DNA from: Nitrosovibrio sp. Nv17
Lineage (GTDB): Bacteria > Pseudomonadota > Gammaproteobacteria > Burkholderiales > Nitrosomonadaceae
NCBI RefSeq assembly: GCF_900119085.1
Contig: NZ_FPIQ01000001.1
Location: 310,001 to 374,000 of the forward strand
Direction of reading: 5' to 3'
Length of the DNA: 64,000 nt
Shown piece by piece: positions 9,387-17,308 of this stretch (the stretch's first letter is position 1; each line of letters opens with the position of its first letter). The notes beneath the pieces are model-generated. The model was not told the DNA's origin. It did not search any database and saw only the letters and a list, made by a program, of their open reading frames with translations. Position numbers and translations under genes: made by a program.

Positions 9387-9656
9387 ATGGACAGGATCAC
9401 CTTCAACCCGAACCAATGCGGCGGACGGCCTTGCATCCGGGGCATGCGCATCCGGGTCAAGGACGTGCTCGACCTGCTCGCCGCCGGAGTGGGGGAAGTC
9501 GAAATCCTCGCAGACTATCCCTACCTTGAAGCCGAAGACATCCGGGCCTGTCTGGAGTATGCCGCCGCCGAAGCCGATCACCCCGTTCTCGTCGCCGGTA
9601 GCCCATGCGCTTCGTCATCGACGCCCAGCTTCCGCCCGCCCTCGCCCAGCTGTTGA
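9387..9656 (+). CDS. DUF433-family antitoxin
   Basis: 89-residue protein starting MDRITFNPNQCGGRPCIRGM. The 'GRPCIRGMRIRVKDVLDLLAAG' region is the hallmark of DUF433 winged-helix proteins, which act as DNA-binding antitoxins paired with PIN-like toxins. The reading frame runs 52 bases into the downstream toxin gene. The family domain proper ends near 'DHPVLVAG', so the last 17 or so residues are an extension in the overlap. It is probably autoregulatory with its toxin. Confidence 0.8.
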   Translation: MDRITFNPNQCGGRPCIRGMRIRVKDVLDLLAAGVGEVEILADYPYLEAEDIRACLEYAAAEADHPVLVAGSPCASSSTPSFRPPSPSC

Positions 9657-9934
9657 CTTCGCGCGGCCACCGCGCCGAACACGTCGCCGACATCGGTCTG
9701 CGGGATGCCGATGACTCCCCGATCTGGCGCTATGCCGTGGAGAAACAGGCCATCCTCGTCACCAAGGACGAGGATTTCCCGCACCGGCTGCGGCAGGGTG
9801 GCACCGCTCCGATCGTTCTCTGGCTGCGCATTGGCAGCACCAGCCGCCGGGCCTTGCTCCAATGGTTCGAGCAGTTGCTGCCTCAGGTCGAAACGATGGT
9901 CCAGCAGGGCGAACGCCTCATCGAAGTGCGCTGA
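9605..9934 (+). CDS. DUF5615 PIN-like toxin
   Basis: 109 residues starting MRFVIDAQLPPALAQLL, the classic start of DUF5615 PIN-like nucleases. Acidic residues are in the expected places (D6; 'DADDSPIWRYA'; 'VTKDEDF'). Together with the overlapping DUF433 gene it forms a type II toxin-antitoxin module of the VapBC-like class. The active-site acidic residues look intact, so the toxin is probably functional as an RNase. Confidence 0.82.
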   Translation: MRFVIDAQLPPALAQLLTSRGHRAEHVADIGLRDADDSPIWRYAVEKQAILVTKDEDFPHRLRQGGTAPIVLWLRIGSTSRRALLQWFEQLLPQVETMVQQGERLIEVR

Positions 9935-9972
9935 TCGCGCTCGTGTTCTTTTTTTACCTCTTATATTTAGGT

Positions 9973-10004
9973 GTGGTTTCTCACCACGGTTCAATTTAGA
10001 ACCG
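9973..10004. repeat. Two adjacent perfect hairpins
   Basis: GTGGT-ttctc-ACCAC (9973-9987) and CGGTTC-aattta-GAACCG (9987-10004) abut each other, about 40 bases after the toxin gene and before a truncated Rhs fragment. No T-run follows, so they are not a canonical terminator. Their place at a module boundary may mark an old insertion or excision end. Confidence 0.4.
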
Positions 10005-10008
10005 AGAC

Positions 10009-10626
10009 GTGAAGCAGGTGCTGTTTTCCGATAGCCGCCCCCAAGATCTCCTTCGGACACACCCTCTACGGCGGGGGGCCATCCCATCGGGAGGTGATCA
10101 CCATGGACATCGCGGCGCCGCCGCAAAAACAAAAGCGCCAGCCTGCTCTCCAAGTACCGCTACGACCCCTGGGGCAGGCGCAGCATCGTCACCGGGGCGG
10201 CCAACGGCCTCCTCGCCACCCGGCCCCGCTGTGGGCCTACGCGATGCCCTGTATGGGGAGACGCTCTTCGGCAGGAAGCGGCTCACCTCCTGGGAGCGGC
10301 TGCTGGGTATAATCCCTTTCGCAGGCTCCGTTCAAAGAGTGGGTGGGGCGGCGGTGGGGACGGTGAAGTGGATACTTGGCAGTGGAAAATCCGCCACCAC
10401 CTGGGCCAATCAGATGGTTAAGCGGGGTTGGAACGAAAAGCAGATTGGTGAGGCGCTTGGTATGAAGGGGATTCCCACACGGAATGCGGTAAGTCCAGGA
10501 AATCCCGCGATGCGGCATGTCCACCCTGAAACTGGTCAATCAATAGTAATTGATAGTAAAACCAATAAAATTATTCACGTCGGTGGCAAGAACTTCGATT
10601 ATTCCGACTGGGATCTCCATCGATGA
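10009..10626 (+). pseudogene. Rhs fragment 2 carrying an intact colicin E5-like tRNase tip
   Basis: Nucleotides from about 10054 match the main Rhs gene (around 5395), then skip to about 5520-5600 and again to about 6105-6236. Two internal deletions therefore removed most of the core. The true core frame is lost, but from about 10231 (an in-frame GTG) the pre-toxin segment 'GETLFGRKRLTSWERLLG' and the tip read openly. The tip contains 'MVKRGWNEKQIGEAL' and 'RHVHPETGQSIVIDSKTNK', then 'IIHVGGKNFDY'. These are the signatures of colicin E5-type ribonucleases, which cut anticodons of tRNAs for Tyr, His, Asn and Asp. Its end overlaps the next gene by ATGA. It is an orphan tip: toxic only if expressed from the internal start or recombined onto a full-length gene. 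Confidence 0.7.
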
Positions 10627-10847
10627 GCACAGCTACCGTTTATGTTCGCCTGTTGGACGAAGGCACGGACGTGTTCCGGCCTACTGAGGCAGAGCGTACG
10701 TCGGATGGGTTTTACCGGTTGTTTCCAACCTCCGATTATGATCCAGGTGACGAGCATTGGGAATTTTTACCGGGCGAGTTAGTCAAGTGTGAGTTCGTCA
10801 AGCTGCATGGAGGTGAGCGGCTTGTGGCCGTTGCCCTAATGTCCTGA
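10623..10847 (+). CDS. Probable immunity protein to the E5-like tip
   Basis: 74-residue acidic protein (MSTATVYVRLLDEGTDVFRP) overlapping the orphan tip by four bases. The N-terminal strand 'VYVRLLDEGTDV.RP' recurs in small proteins next to Rhs/CDI tips as far as I recall, but I cannot name the family. It is predicted to bind the anticodon nuclease tip in the cytoplasm; no signal peptide. Small size and acidity are typical of immunity to a basic RNase. Confidence 0.65.
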   Translation: MSTATVYVRLLDEGTDVFRPTEAERTSDGFYRLFPTSDYDPGDEHWEFLPGELVKCEFVKLHGGERLVAVALMS

Positions 10848-10925
10848 GTTAGACTGAAGTTCCAGATTTTGTAGTCAAGCGAATTATGATCCGGGAAGTA
10901 CCATGTGGTACCCTCCGACTAGACC

Positions 10926-11498
10926 ATGAGCGAACGATTTATCGGTATCGTGAATCAGGCGTTTTCCTTTTTGAACGATGCGGGTTTTTGTTTCACAAAA
11001 AATAAAGCAGGTCAGTCGCAGTATGAAACGGATAAATGTATTGTCATAATCAAACGGGATATTCGTTCGGGGGGGCTGGAGGTGTTCGTCGGACCTCGAT
11101 TAGAAATTAATCAAACTCAGAATTTATATTCGTTGACGGACATTCTCGACATGCAAGGAGTGCTGCCACGGAATCGCAGAATGTCTTTTCAAATCGCAGA
11201 CGAGAAGCGACTTCGACCATTTGTGGATCAATTGGCTAGAGAAGTAGAGGCTCATGCACAACCAGCGCTGGCGGGTGATCGAATGTTTTTTCGACGGTTA
11301 AAGACATTCAGACATTCAAAAGCAGATGCGTTAATGCAAGGCATGAAGGTACAGCGAGTTCGATCCGAGGTCGAAGAAGCTTGGCAGAAACGAGATTTTA
11401 AAAGAATCGTTGATCTATATATATCGATCGAGAATCATCTTACTAAGTCTGAGAGACTAAAACTTGAATATGCAAAGGAACATTGGGCTGACTATTGA
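10926..11498 (+). CDS. Hypothetical protein, orphan immunity-type gene
   Basis: 190 residues starting MSERFIGIVNQAFSFL. It is clearly AT-richer than the core genome and uses different codons from its high-GC neighbours. It has no signal peptide or membrane segment, and the C-terminal half is helical and charged ('ERLKLEYAKEHWADY'). It lies between two Rhs fragments where immunity genes normally sit. Immunity orphaned by loss of its toxin is the simplest reading. I do not recognise a family. Confidence 0.6.
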   Translation: MSERFIGIVNQAFSFLNDAGFCFTKNKAGQSQYETDKCIVIIKRDIRSGGLEVFVGPRLEINQTQNLYSLTDILDMQGVLPRNRRMSFQIADEKRLRPFVDQLAREVEAHAQPALAGDRMFFRRLKTFRHSKADALMQGMKVQRVRSEVEEAWQKRDFKRIVDLYISIENHLTKSERLKLEYAKEHWADY

Positions 11499-11544
11499 GC
11501 ATGAAATGTTGAGTGCTAAAAGTAGTAGATAAGGGGGAATAAGG

Positions 11545-12177
11545 GCCAGCGGCCTTCTCGCCACCCGGCAGGGGCACGCCGGGCACGAGATGCTGGAGAT
11601 CAGGCTCACCCACATGAACGCGCGCCTCTACGATCCGGTGCTGGCGCGCTTCATCTCCGCCGACCCCCTGGTGCAGGCGCCGCACGACCTGCAAAGCCTC
11701 AACCGCTACGGCTACGTGTTCAACAACCCCCTGGCCTACACCGATCCGTCGGGGTATCAATCCAATCTGAACGAGATCAAGATAACCGAAGGCAGATGGA
11801 TCAACCCTCTCGTGACCGTCAACCCCCTGCTCGGCGACACTCTGGCCGGCGGGCTATCCGGCGGAATGAGCGGCCCTGGGCGTTCGCCTGCAGACTTCGC
11901 CCAAAGGTTCGACAATGCTCCACCGGCGGTACAGTCCCCCACCCCCCCTTCCGGGCCATTCATATGGCGCAGGGGGGATGTCGAACCGCTCGAGATCTCC
12001 GACGAGGACGAGACTCCCGGTGAAGACGGAATTCTCAGCCCAGGCAAGGCCGCCGACCTGGCGGGGGGCCTCACGCCGTTAGGCTATTTCTTCGACTTAT
12101 ATGGTGCCTTGTACTCCATGCCGCCCTTCATGGGCACGCCTTGTGATCGATTGTGCATATGCAAGTTGGGCGTATAA
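11545..12177 (+). pseudogene. Rhs fragment 3 (core end and pre-toxin region, no tip)
   Basis: From about 11545 the sequence matches the main Rhs gene from about 5585 onward. It includes '[18 protein letters not shown]' and '[16 protein letters not shown]', through to 'DLYGALY' near 12115. There the match stops before the pre-toxin TG segment, and only unrelated residues follow to a stop at 12177. It diverges from the main copy within the linker (residues after 'GGMSGP'), so it derives from a related but distinct variant rather than a very recent copy. It has no N-terminus and no toxin. Confidence 0.8.
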
Positions 12178-13682
12178 CAGTGACCAGGCTGCCGAATAAA
12201 AGAGATGCCATTGTGTTTGCCGGTATGATTTTGTTCACGAACGGGATGCTGTCTGTTTCTACGAGTGGAGCCCAAGAGGTACCACCTGCCCGATCGATGG
12301 AGACAGCCGTTGTCCAAAAGAATGCGACGATGATACCTGCTGCTCCACCATTCAAGCTGCTGCGTTACGATGAGGACTACAGGTATCTCAGAGATCCCAA
12401 TCGTCATATCGACCTCTGGGATTCTGTCAAATATATCCCACTTGGTTCTCCTGGCGATCGAGACGACTGGTTTTTCTCGATCGGCGGTGAAATGCGGCAG
12501 CGGTATGAGTTCTACCGCAATCCCGGTTTCGGGAGCGGCCCATCCAACAGCCGGGGAACCAATGACTACCTGCTGCAGCGTTATTTTCTGCATGGCGATC
12601 TACATTTGGGGCCACATCTCCGCTTTTTTGGCCAGTTCATGTCGAGTCTGGAACATGGCCGAGTCGGGGGCGCGCGCCCGGAAGTGGATCAAAATGCGTT
12701 CGACGTACATCAGGGGTTCATGGATGTTGTGATTCCGTTCACCGAGAGTACGTCAGCTACCTGGCGGCTAGGGCGGCAGGAGTTCGAGTATGGCTCTGGC
12801 CGACTCGTTTCTGTTCGTGAGGTGCCGAATACGCGCCGTTCGTTCGATGCGGCTCGGGTACTCTTCCGAACGGGGAAATGGGCAATCGATGGGTTTTGGG
12901 GTAAACCGGTGCGTAACCGTTTCCGCGTGTTCGACGATGATCCAGATCGGAATAAATCCCTGTGGGGCATTTATGCGGTTCGCCCTCATTCGTTTCTGCC
13001 TGATGGGCATGCCGATCTGTATTACCTTGGTTTCGAGAACAGGCAGGGGGTATTTATCCAGGGCACCGCACACGAAGTACGCCACACGCTGGGCGCCCGG
13101 TTATGGGGACAGCCAGCGCCATGGGAATATAATGCCGAGTTTATCTGGCAGTTCGGCCGGTTTGGTAGCGGAGATATCAACGCCTGGGCGGTAGCCACCA
13201 ATCTGCGCTATTGGCTGAATGATCTGCCATTGCGTCCCCGGCTGGGGTTGACACTGGATATTACCAGTGGGGATCGGAATCCAGACTCAGCCAATCTCCA
13301 GACATACAACCCCCTTTTCCCGACCGGAGCCTACTTTAATCTGGCTGATTTGCTTGGGCCATCGAATTTTATCCATATACATCCTTCCGTCGATATCTAT
13401 TTGGCCGCGAAGCTCAGAATGACGCTGGACTGGGGATTCTTCTGGCGAGAAAGTACTCATGATGGATTCTATTCCATTGCGACCTTGCCTATACGCTCGA
13501 TTCAAGTCAATCAGAAGCGATTTTCGGGGAGCTCCCCCGCGGTGACGGTAGCCTGGGATTTCAGCCGGCACGTCACTATGCTGGCCAGCTATGTCCATTT
13601 CTTTCCGGGACCTGCCTTTAATGACGATCCGGGAAACAATTTAGTCGATTATTTCACGGCGTGGTTGACCTATAAATTCTAG
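12153..13682 (+). CDS. Alginate-export-type outer-membrane beta-barrel protein
   Basis: About 509 residues with an N-terminal signal-like segment ('[20 protein letters not shown]'). A long barrel region follows with alternating aromatic/hydrophobic strands and the family segment '[18 protein letters not shown]', then '[20 protein letters not shown]', matching the alginate_exp domain. It ends in an aromatic-terminated strand (FTAWLTYKF) as outer-membrane barrels do. The start may be GTG 12153 or ATG 12159. It overlaps the dead end of Rhs fragment 3, so its native promoter may have been replaced. No alginate biosynthesis genes are in the window; it is more likely a general substrate porin. GC is lower than in core genes. 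Confidence 0.8.
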   Translation: MHMQVGRITVTRLPNKRDAIVFAGMILFTNGMLSVSTSGAQEVPPARSMETAVVQKNATMIPAAPPFKLLRYDEDYRYLRDPNRHIDLWDSVKYIPLGSPGDRDDWFFSIGGEMRQRYEFYRNPGFGSGPSNSRGTNDYLLQRYFLHGDLHLGPHLRFFGQFMSSLEHGRVGGARPEVDQNAFDVHQGFMDVVIPFTESTSATWRLGRQEFEYGSGRLVSVREVPNTRRSFDAARVLFRTGKWAIDGFWGKPVRNRFRVFDDDPDRNKSLWGIYAVRPHSFLPDGHADLYYLGFENRQGVFIQGTAHEVRHTLGARLWGQPAPWEYNAEFIWQFGRFGSGDINAWAVATNLRYWLNDLPLRPRLGLTLDITSGDRNPDSANLQTYNPLFPTGAYFNLADLLGPSNFIHIHPSVDIYLAAKLRMTLDWGFFWRESTHDGFYSIATLPIRSIQVNQKRFSGSSPAVTVAWDFSRHVTMLASYVHFFPGPAFNDDPGNNLVDYFTAWLTYKF

Positions 13683-13742
13683 GGCCTGTCCTGTTTCGTG
13701 TTCACGACGGTGACGGATTTCAGCCGGAACGAGGCGTGAGCC

Positions 13743-13826
13743 ATGCGGCAGGGCAGGCTTTGCATCCGGGGTATGCGCATCCGGGTTAAGGACGTGCTCG
13801 ACCTGCTCGCCGCCGGAGAACAGTAA
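13743..13826 (+). pseudogene. Relic of a second DUF433 antitoxin gene
   Basis: A 27-codon frame reading 'GRLCIRGMRIRVKDVLDLLAAG' then Glu-Gln-stop. At DNA level it matches 9422-9490 of the intact DUF433 gene almost exactly. Both ends of the gene are gone and no PIN-like partner follows. Confidence 0.75.
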
Positions 13827-13859
13827 TATGGGGTCAGATCTTGTTATTTTCGAGCCGGA

Positions 13860-14235
13860 CAGCTCTTCCACCGCGGCCCTCATCGTCGCCTACGACGGCC
13901 TGACCCGGGTGCGCACCGGCATCCTGGGTCACGGCGTCACCGAGAAGCGCGACGCCCTGCGCCGCGTGGCCACCGTCACCAACGCCCTGGGCCAGGCCAC
14001 CGCCGGGACCTACGACCCCGAGCACCGGCGGGTGCGGATGAGCGCGCCCGCTACGCAGGCGGCGCCGTGGAGCACCGTCACACCCTCTACGGCGGGGGCC
14101 ATCCCATCGGCAAGGTGATCACCATGGACAGCGCAGCACCCCCCAGCGTGCGCTACTTCCACGGCGACTGCCAGGGCAGCGTCATGGCGATGACCACCGG
14201 CAGCGCGGCCCTGCTCTCGAAATACCGCTACGCCC
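13860..14235 (+). pseudogene. Rhs fragment 4 (scrambled core pieces)
   Basis: Pieces of Rhs core joined with deletions. A YD-repeat part includes 'RVATVTNALGQATA' (matching the main gene near 4185-4222), then 'YDPEHRRVRM' (near 5270), then 5365-5545 equivalents including the HTLYGGGHPIG region and 'YFHGDCQGSVMAMTTGSA'. The frame changes at the joins. It preserves sequence just upstream of 'VATVTNALGQ' that the main gene has lost. No toxin or immunity gene follows. Confidence 0.75.
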
Positions 14236-14308
14236 CGATTCTTGATGCGGAGATGAATCCATAGGGGTAAGCCACCGGCTTCGTGGTGGCATTCGACGTA
14301 ACGAGGGA

Positions 14309-14836
14309 TTAACCTGCGAGCTGTGGTGAACTCATTGGATCGAAGTCTAGCCACTCCCCATTCCTCCACTCGCCTTTCGCAGTCTCGATGTCCGCAGCGT
14401 CATGCTGTCTTAAGCGATCGATTATCCGTTGTCTGTTCTTGGCATCCGCAACGCGTACTGCAAGCATCATTCCGGCTGACCGCGAATGTGAGGCATTGCT
14501 TGCATGCTCGTTTACTCCCGATAGACCTCGCGCTGTGCCCATGAGTGAACCGGTATATCCACCAACAGCAGTGGCCACTGCGCCTATGGCAGGCCCCCCG
14601 ACCACGGTTCCGACGATACCTGCGGCGGCGCTTCCGGCAGCCGCGCCTGCTGCCCCGCCTTTTGCGGCGCTTTCTGCGGCATCCTGATCGGCGGGTCTGC
14701 CGTCTGCATCATGAGCCCCCGGCTGGTTGTTGAAAAAAATGAAAATATCATTCTTGTTTGCTAAAGGGGCCAATGATGCCGCCGCTGACTTGGCTTCATC
14801 TTCCGTTTCAAATCGTCCTGCGATAATGTTTTCCAT
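14309..14836 (-). CDS. Stress-type glycine-zipper protein
   Basis: 175 residues. The start MENIIAGRFETEDEAKSAAA resembles the YflT-like general-stress domain that opens many 'heat-induced' or general stress proteins. It is followed by a Gly/Ala-rich glycine-zipper segment (about residues 58-105, AAGGAAGAAAGSAAAGIVG-like), which may insert in or associate with membrane. A soluble C-terminal part follows, with a second 'MMLAVRVADAKNRQRIIDRL' ferredoxin-like strand/helix unit. A strong AGGAGAAG ribosome binding site precedes the ATG. Function unknown; stress or membrane association is inference. Confidence 0.7.
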   Translation of the reverse strand: MENIIAGRFETEDEAKSAAASLAPLANKNDIFIFFNNQPGAHDADGRPADQDAAESAAKGGAAGAAAGSAAAGIVGTVVGGPAIGAVATAVGGYTGSLMGTARGLSGVNEHASNASHSRSAGMMLAVRVADAKNRQRIIDRLRQHDAADIETAKGEWRNGEWLDFDPMSSPQLAG

Positions 14837-15005
14837 AATTCTTCTCCTGAGTGCGGCGCTTCAGGCGCGCATGACCATGCTGAGAAGCATGCCGGGCAGA
14901 TCGGATCGTATATTCAGCACCTGCGTGTCAAATATGATGTGTGACACCCGGCACTTGATGCCGATGTCAATGGCGCTCCCAATGCGCGAGGCGGATACCT
15001 GCAAA

Positions 15006-15161
15006 TCAAAGCAGAGGCTCGTCTGCAGGATCCACGATCGGGTCTCCCGGGGACGGATCTGGATCAAATGGCCTGGGATCGACGGGTTTATCCGGCGGAT
15101 CAGGTTTTTTCTCGGGCTGGCCGGGATTTTCATGGGGGTTGTGAAAATAATATACTGTCAT
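15006..15161 (-). CDS. Small proline/aspartate-rich protein
   Basis: 51-codon gene (MTVYYFHNPHENPGQPEKKP). The rest is almost entirely Pro-Asp repeats (DPPDKPVDPRPFDPDPSPGD). A GAGAG-type ribosome binding site lies upstream of the ATG. It is probably intrinsically disordered. It lies in the same orientation about 170 bases upstream of the glycine-zipper gene, with nothing recognisable between. No family recognised. Confidence 0.5.
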   Translation of the reverse strand: MTVYYFHNPHENPGQPEKKPDPPDKPVDPRPFDPDPSPGDPIVDPADEPLL

Positions 15162-15471
15162 GATATTCTCTCGGAATTAGATAATGATTCTCGCGTGCAT
15201 TTTATGGATTCATGTTTGAGAAATGGCACAAAGATAATAATTTACAAATTCTTACAGTTCGTACATTAGCCAAGGCAGCAGGCTCTGGTCTGTGCAATGG
15301 CACACCGTCACACATCATTTGACTTGACCGTGTTCAAGTAACGAGTCGGTCCTGAATAACCTCGGAATACGGTCGACCTGTCGGACGGGGACGTGGCAGG
15401 GACGCGGATGGAGAATCCGTATCGGCAGGTGTTCACCGGGAGATGTACCTGTTGAGCAACTGCTGCAGCCG
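15162..15471. other. Gene-free region
   Basis: 310 bases between the small proline-rich gene and the end of the aadA-like gene. The left part is AT-rich and probably carries the promoter of the two stress-region genes. I see no RNA gene, attC site or transposon end. No clear terminator of the aadA-like gene is visible. Confidence 0.4.
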
Positions 15472-16311
15472 TTACACGTGGCTACGGGCAAACGGTCGCC
15501 TGGCTGAGCAGATATTATCAACCACTGCCTTGACGTGGCGCACGTACGCCGCCACATCCGCCGCACGAGCGCCCAGGTCGTCCCGGGCGGTGCCCAGGTA
15601 GGCTGCCTGCGCATTCATCAGGATCGGCCTGTGCTCATCCGGCAGGCGTTCGAGCGCCCACGTGGCGGCGGTATCCTTGCGCGTGATTCCGCCGGTCGAT
15701 GCGCTGAACCAGATGCGCGCAAGTGCAAGCACCACGTTCCGTTCATCGCCCTGCCAATCCGCTTCCCGGTTCCATTGCGCGATGGTGTCGGCCAGCGCCC
15801 GGACGAAATCCTCCTTGGGAACGGGATCGATCAGTTCGGGCGCGGGCGTGCCGGCCAGACAGGCGCTGCGCGCTCTTGCTTTCGTCAGCAGGATCGCGAG
15901 ATCGTGATCCGGAACGGGGAGTGGTACGCCTCCGGCCTGCAGCTCATCGCGGAGCCATTCGCCGAACTGGAGTTCGCGCAGCGGCGGGTAGCGCCAGGGC
16001 ACTACCTCGCGCTGCACCACGACGGTCACTTCGAGCGGGCGCCGGGCGGCGCTGCCTCCGGGCCTCGCGGAGACCGACAGCAGGTCCGTCATCAGCGCGC
16101 GTCGAACCGATAGGGACAACGGTGCGCTCACCGTCGCCAGCAGGTCGATATCGCTATGTGGCTCGAGTCCCCCGTCGACGGCTGACCCGAGCAGGTGGAT
16201 GGCCTGCAGCGTTCCAGCCAGGTGGCGTTCGAGGACGGTACATGCTTCCGACAGTTGCCGGGTTGCCTCGAATGGGAGTGAAACATTCATTGCGATTGCA
16301 TGCTCATTCAA
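15472..16311 (-). CDS. aadA-like: AadA-family aminoglycoside nucleotidyltransferase
   Basis: 279-residue homologue of ANT(3'')-type adenylyltransferases, which transfer AMP from ATP to streptomycin/spectinomycin. The nucleotidyltransferase motif 'GSAVDGGLEPHSDIDLL' (residues 42-58) is intact, with the metal-binding Asp pair. The family segments 'PWRYP..RELQFGEW', 'DLAILLTKAR' and 'WQGDERNVVLALARIW' are also present. It is similar to cassette-borne AadA along its whole length, yet sits among ordinary chromosomal genes with no attC site or integrase. It may be a chromosomal ancestor-type gene. Whether it gives resistance cannot be told from sequence alone. Confidence 0.88.
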   Translation of the reverse strand: MNEHAIAMNVSLPFEATRQLSEACTVLERHLAGTLQAIHLLGSAVDGGLEPHSDIDLLATVSAPLSLSVRRALMTDLLSVSARPGGSAARRPLEVTVVVQREVVPWRYPPLRELQFGEWLRDELQAGGVPLPVPDHDLAILLTKARARSACLAGTPAPELIDPVPKEDFVRALADTIAQWNREADWQGDERNVVLALARIWFSASTGGITRKDTAATWALERLPDEHRPILMNAQAAYLGTARDDLGARAADVAAYVRHVKAVVDNICSARRPFARSHV

Positions 16312-16329
16312 CGGCGGTTGGCCGTTCCG

Positions 16330-16686
16330 TCAGGCGCCGTCCGGTTTCTCGCCCCCCTTCGGGCCCCAGAAGACCACCCAGGTGCCGAAATCCCGGGAGA
16401 AATCCTCGAAACGGTGCTCGGCGTGGGCGGCCACGAACAGGCAGTCTCCCGCTTCGAACGGGTGGCGTTCTCCCTCGACGACGAGCGTGCCACTGCCCTG
16501 GTGCACGAAGTAGACTTCATCCTGGTCGTGGGGGGTCTGCGGGTCATGGCCGATGGGGGCATAGTACTCGACGGACATGGTGCCGTGCGCCAGGGCGACG
16601 GCGAATCTTTCCCCCATGGGCCACTCGGCAGTGGCGGGGCCGGGTATGCGCGCGAGTACTTCCGCGACGGTGGATCGGGTCTTCAA
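16330..16686 (-). CDS. Cupin-domain protein
   Basis: 118 residues forming a single small beta-barrel. The two cupin motifs are visible: 'HDPQTPHDQDEVYFVHQGSG' and 'FEAGDCLFVAAHAEHRF', with metal-binding His/Glu positions. The start is a TTG at 16686, supported by a GGGAG ribosome binding site six bases upstream and by domain completeness. Stand-alone cupins of this type bind small ligands or act as sensors or dioxygenases; the substrate cannot be assigned. It follows the small membrane protein gene by 27 bases and is probably co-transcribed with it. Confidence 0.8.
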   Translation of the reverse strand: MKTRSTVAEVLARIPGPATAEWPMGERFAVALAHGTMSVEYYAPIGHDPQTPHDQDEVYFVHQGSGTLVVEGERHPFEAGDCLFVAAHAEHRFEDFSRDFGTWVVFWGPKGGEKPDGA

Positions 16687-16713
16687 CGCCGGCTCCCGGC
16701 CGTCTGCAGGCCG

Positions 16714-17031
16714 TCAGTCATCGCCGGGCGGTGGCGCCGCGTCCGCATCCTCGCCCGGCAGTTCCTGGAAGGTGCCGGCAAGGGTTGCGAGAAACCGGCT
16801 GCGGCTGGTGAGAAACTTGTAGAGCGGGAAGGCGAGCGCTCCGAAGACCAGTCCCAGGAGAAGGCCGGCGGGGGGCGCGAGCAGGAGCACCAGCAGCGCG
16901 CGGCTGATGCCGCTGCCTTGAAAGGTATGGAAGGCATTGAAGGGCGAAAACAATGTGTTGGCGCAGCAGAACGCCACCGAATTGAATTTGAGGAAAGAGA
17001 TGAAGTCCAGTTGTACGAGATAGCGGCTCAC
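16714..17031 (-). CDS. Small inner-membrane protein
   Basis: 105 residues from a GTG start at 17031, supported by an AGGAAA ribosome binding site. It begins with an amphipathic 'SRYLVQLDFISFLKFNSVAF' segment, then a strong hydrophobic stretch (RALLVLLLAPPAGLLLGLVF) and an acidic Pro-rich tail. There is at least one, probably two, membrane segments. No family recognised. Longer upstream extensions in this frame have no coding character. Confidence 0.5.
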   Translation of the reverse strand: MSRYLVQLDFISFLKFNSVAFCCANTLFSPFNAFHTFQGSGISRALLVLLLAPPAGLLLGLVFGALAFPLYKFLTSRSRFLATLAGTFQELPGEDADAAPPPGDD

Positions 17032-17308
17032 GGGGTGTTTCCTGGGCGGTGCGACTGGAAGACTCTGCATGCGTCGTCGGTGCGGGTCGCAAGGCTCGAT
17101 TGTAGGGAATGCGGCCACGTCGCACAATGACGGCCGTGTCCCGGTTCCGGCACCGTCGGAGTTTGCACGTGCCGCATGAGGCGCAGACCGTCGGAAGAAT
17201 GGCGAAGGCACGCCGTCTTGCGGAGCTGATCGCCGCCGGCCGTCGCCCGGCGGGTTTCCGTTTCCGGTGCCCTGGTTTATCATGTGGGCTTGCCGATGGA
17301 GCATCGAG

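Noticed and set aside
9973-10004. Intrinsic terminator for the toxin-antitoxin pair
   Set aside because: Two hairpins are present but no T-run follows either; kept only as a repeat feature.
14861-15133. 90-codon minus-strand frame
   Set aside because: Overlaps the better-supported small proline-rich gene, has no ribosome binding site and no family features.
15472-16311. Integron gene cassette
   Set aside because: No attC-like inverted repeat, integrase or conserved segment seen on either side of the aadA-like gene.
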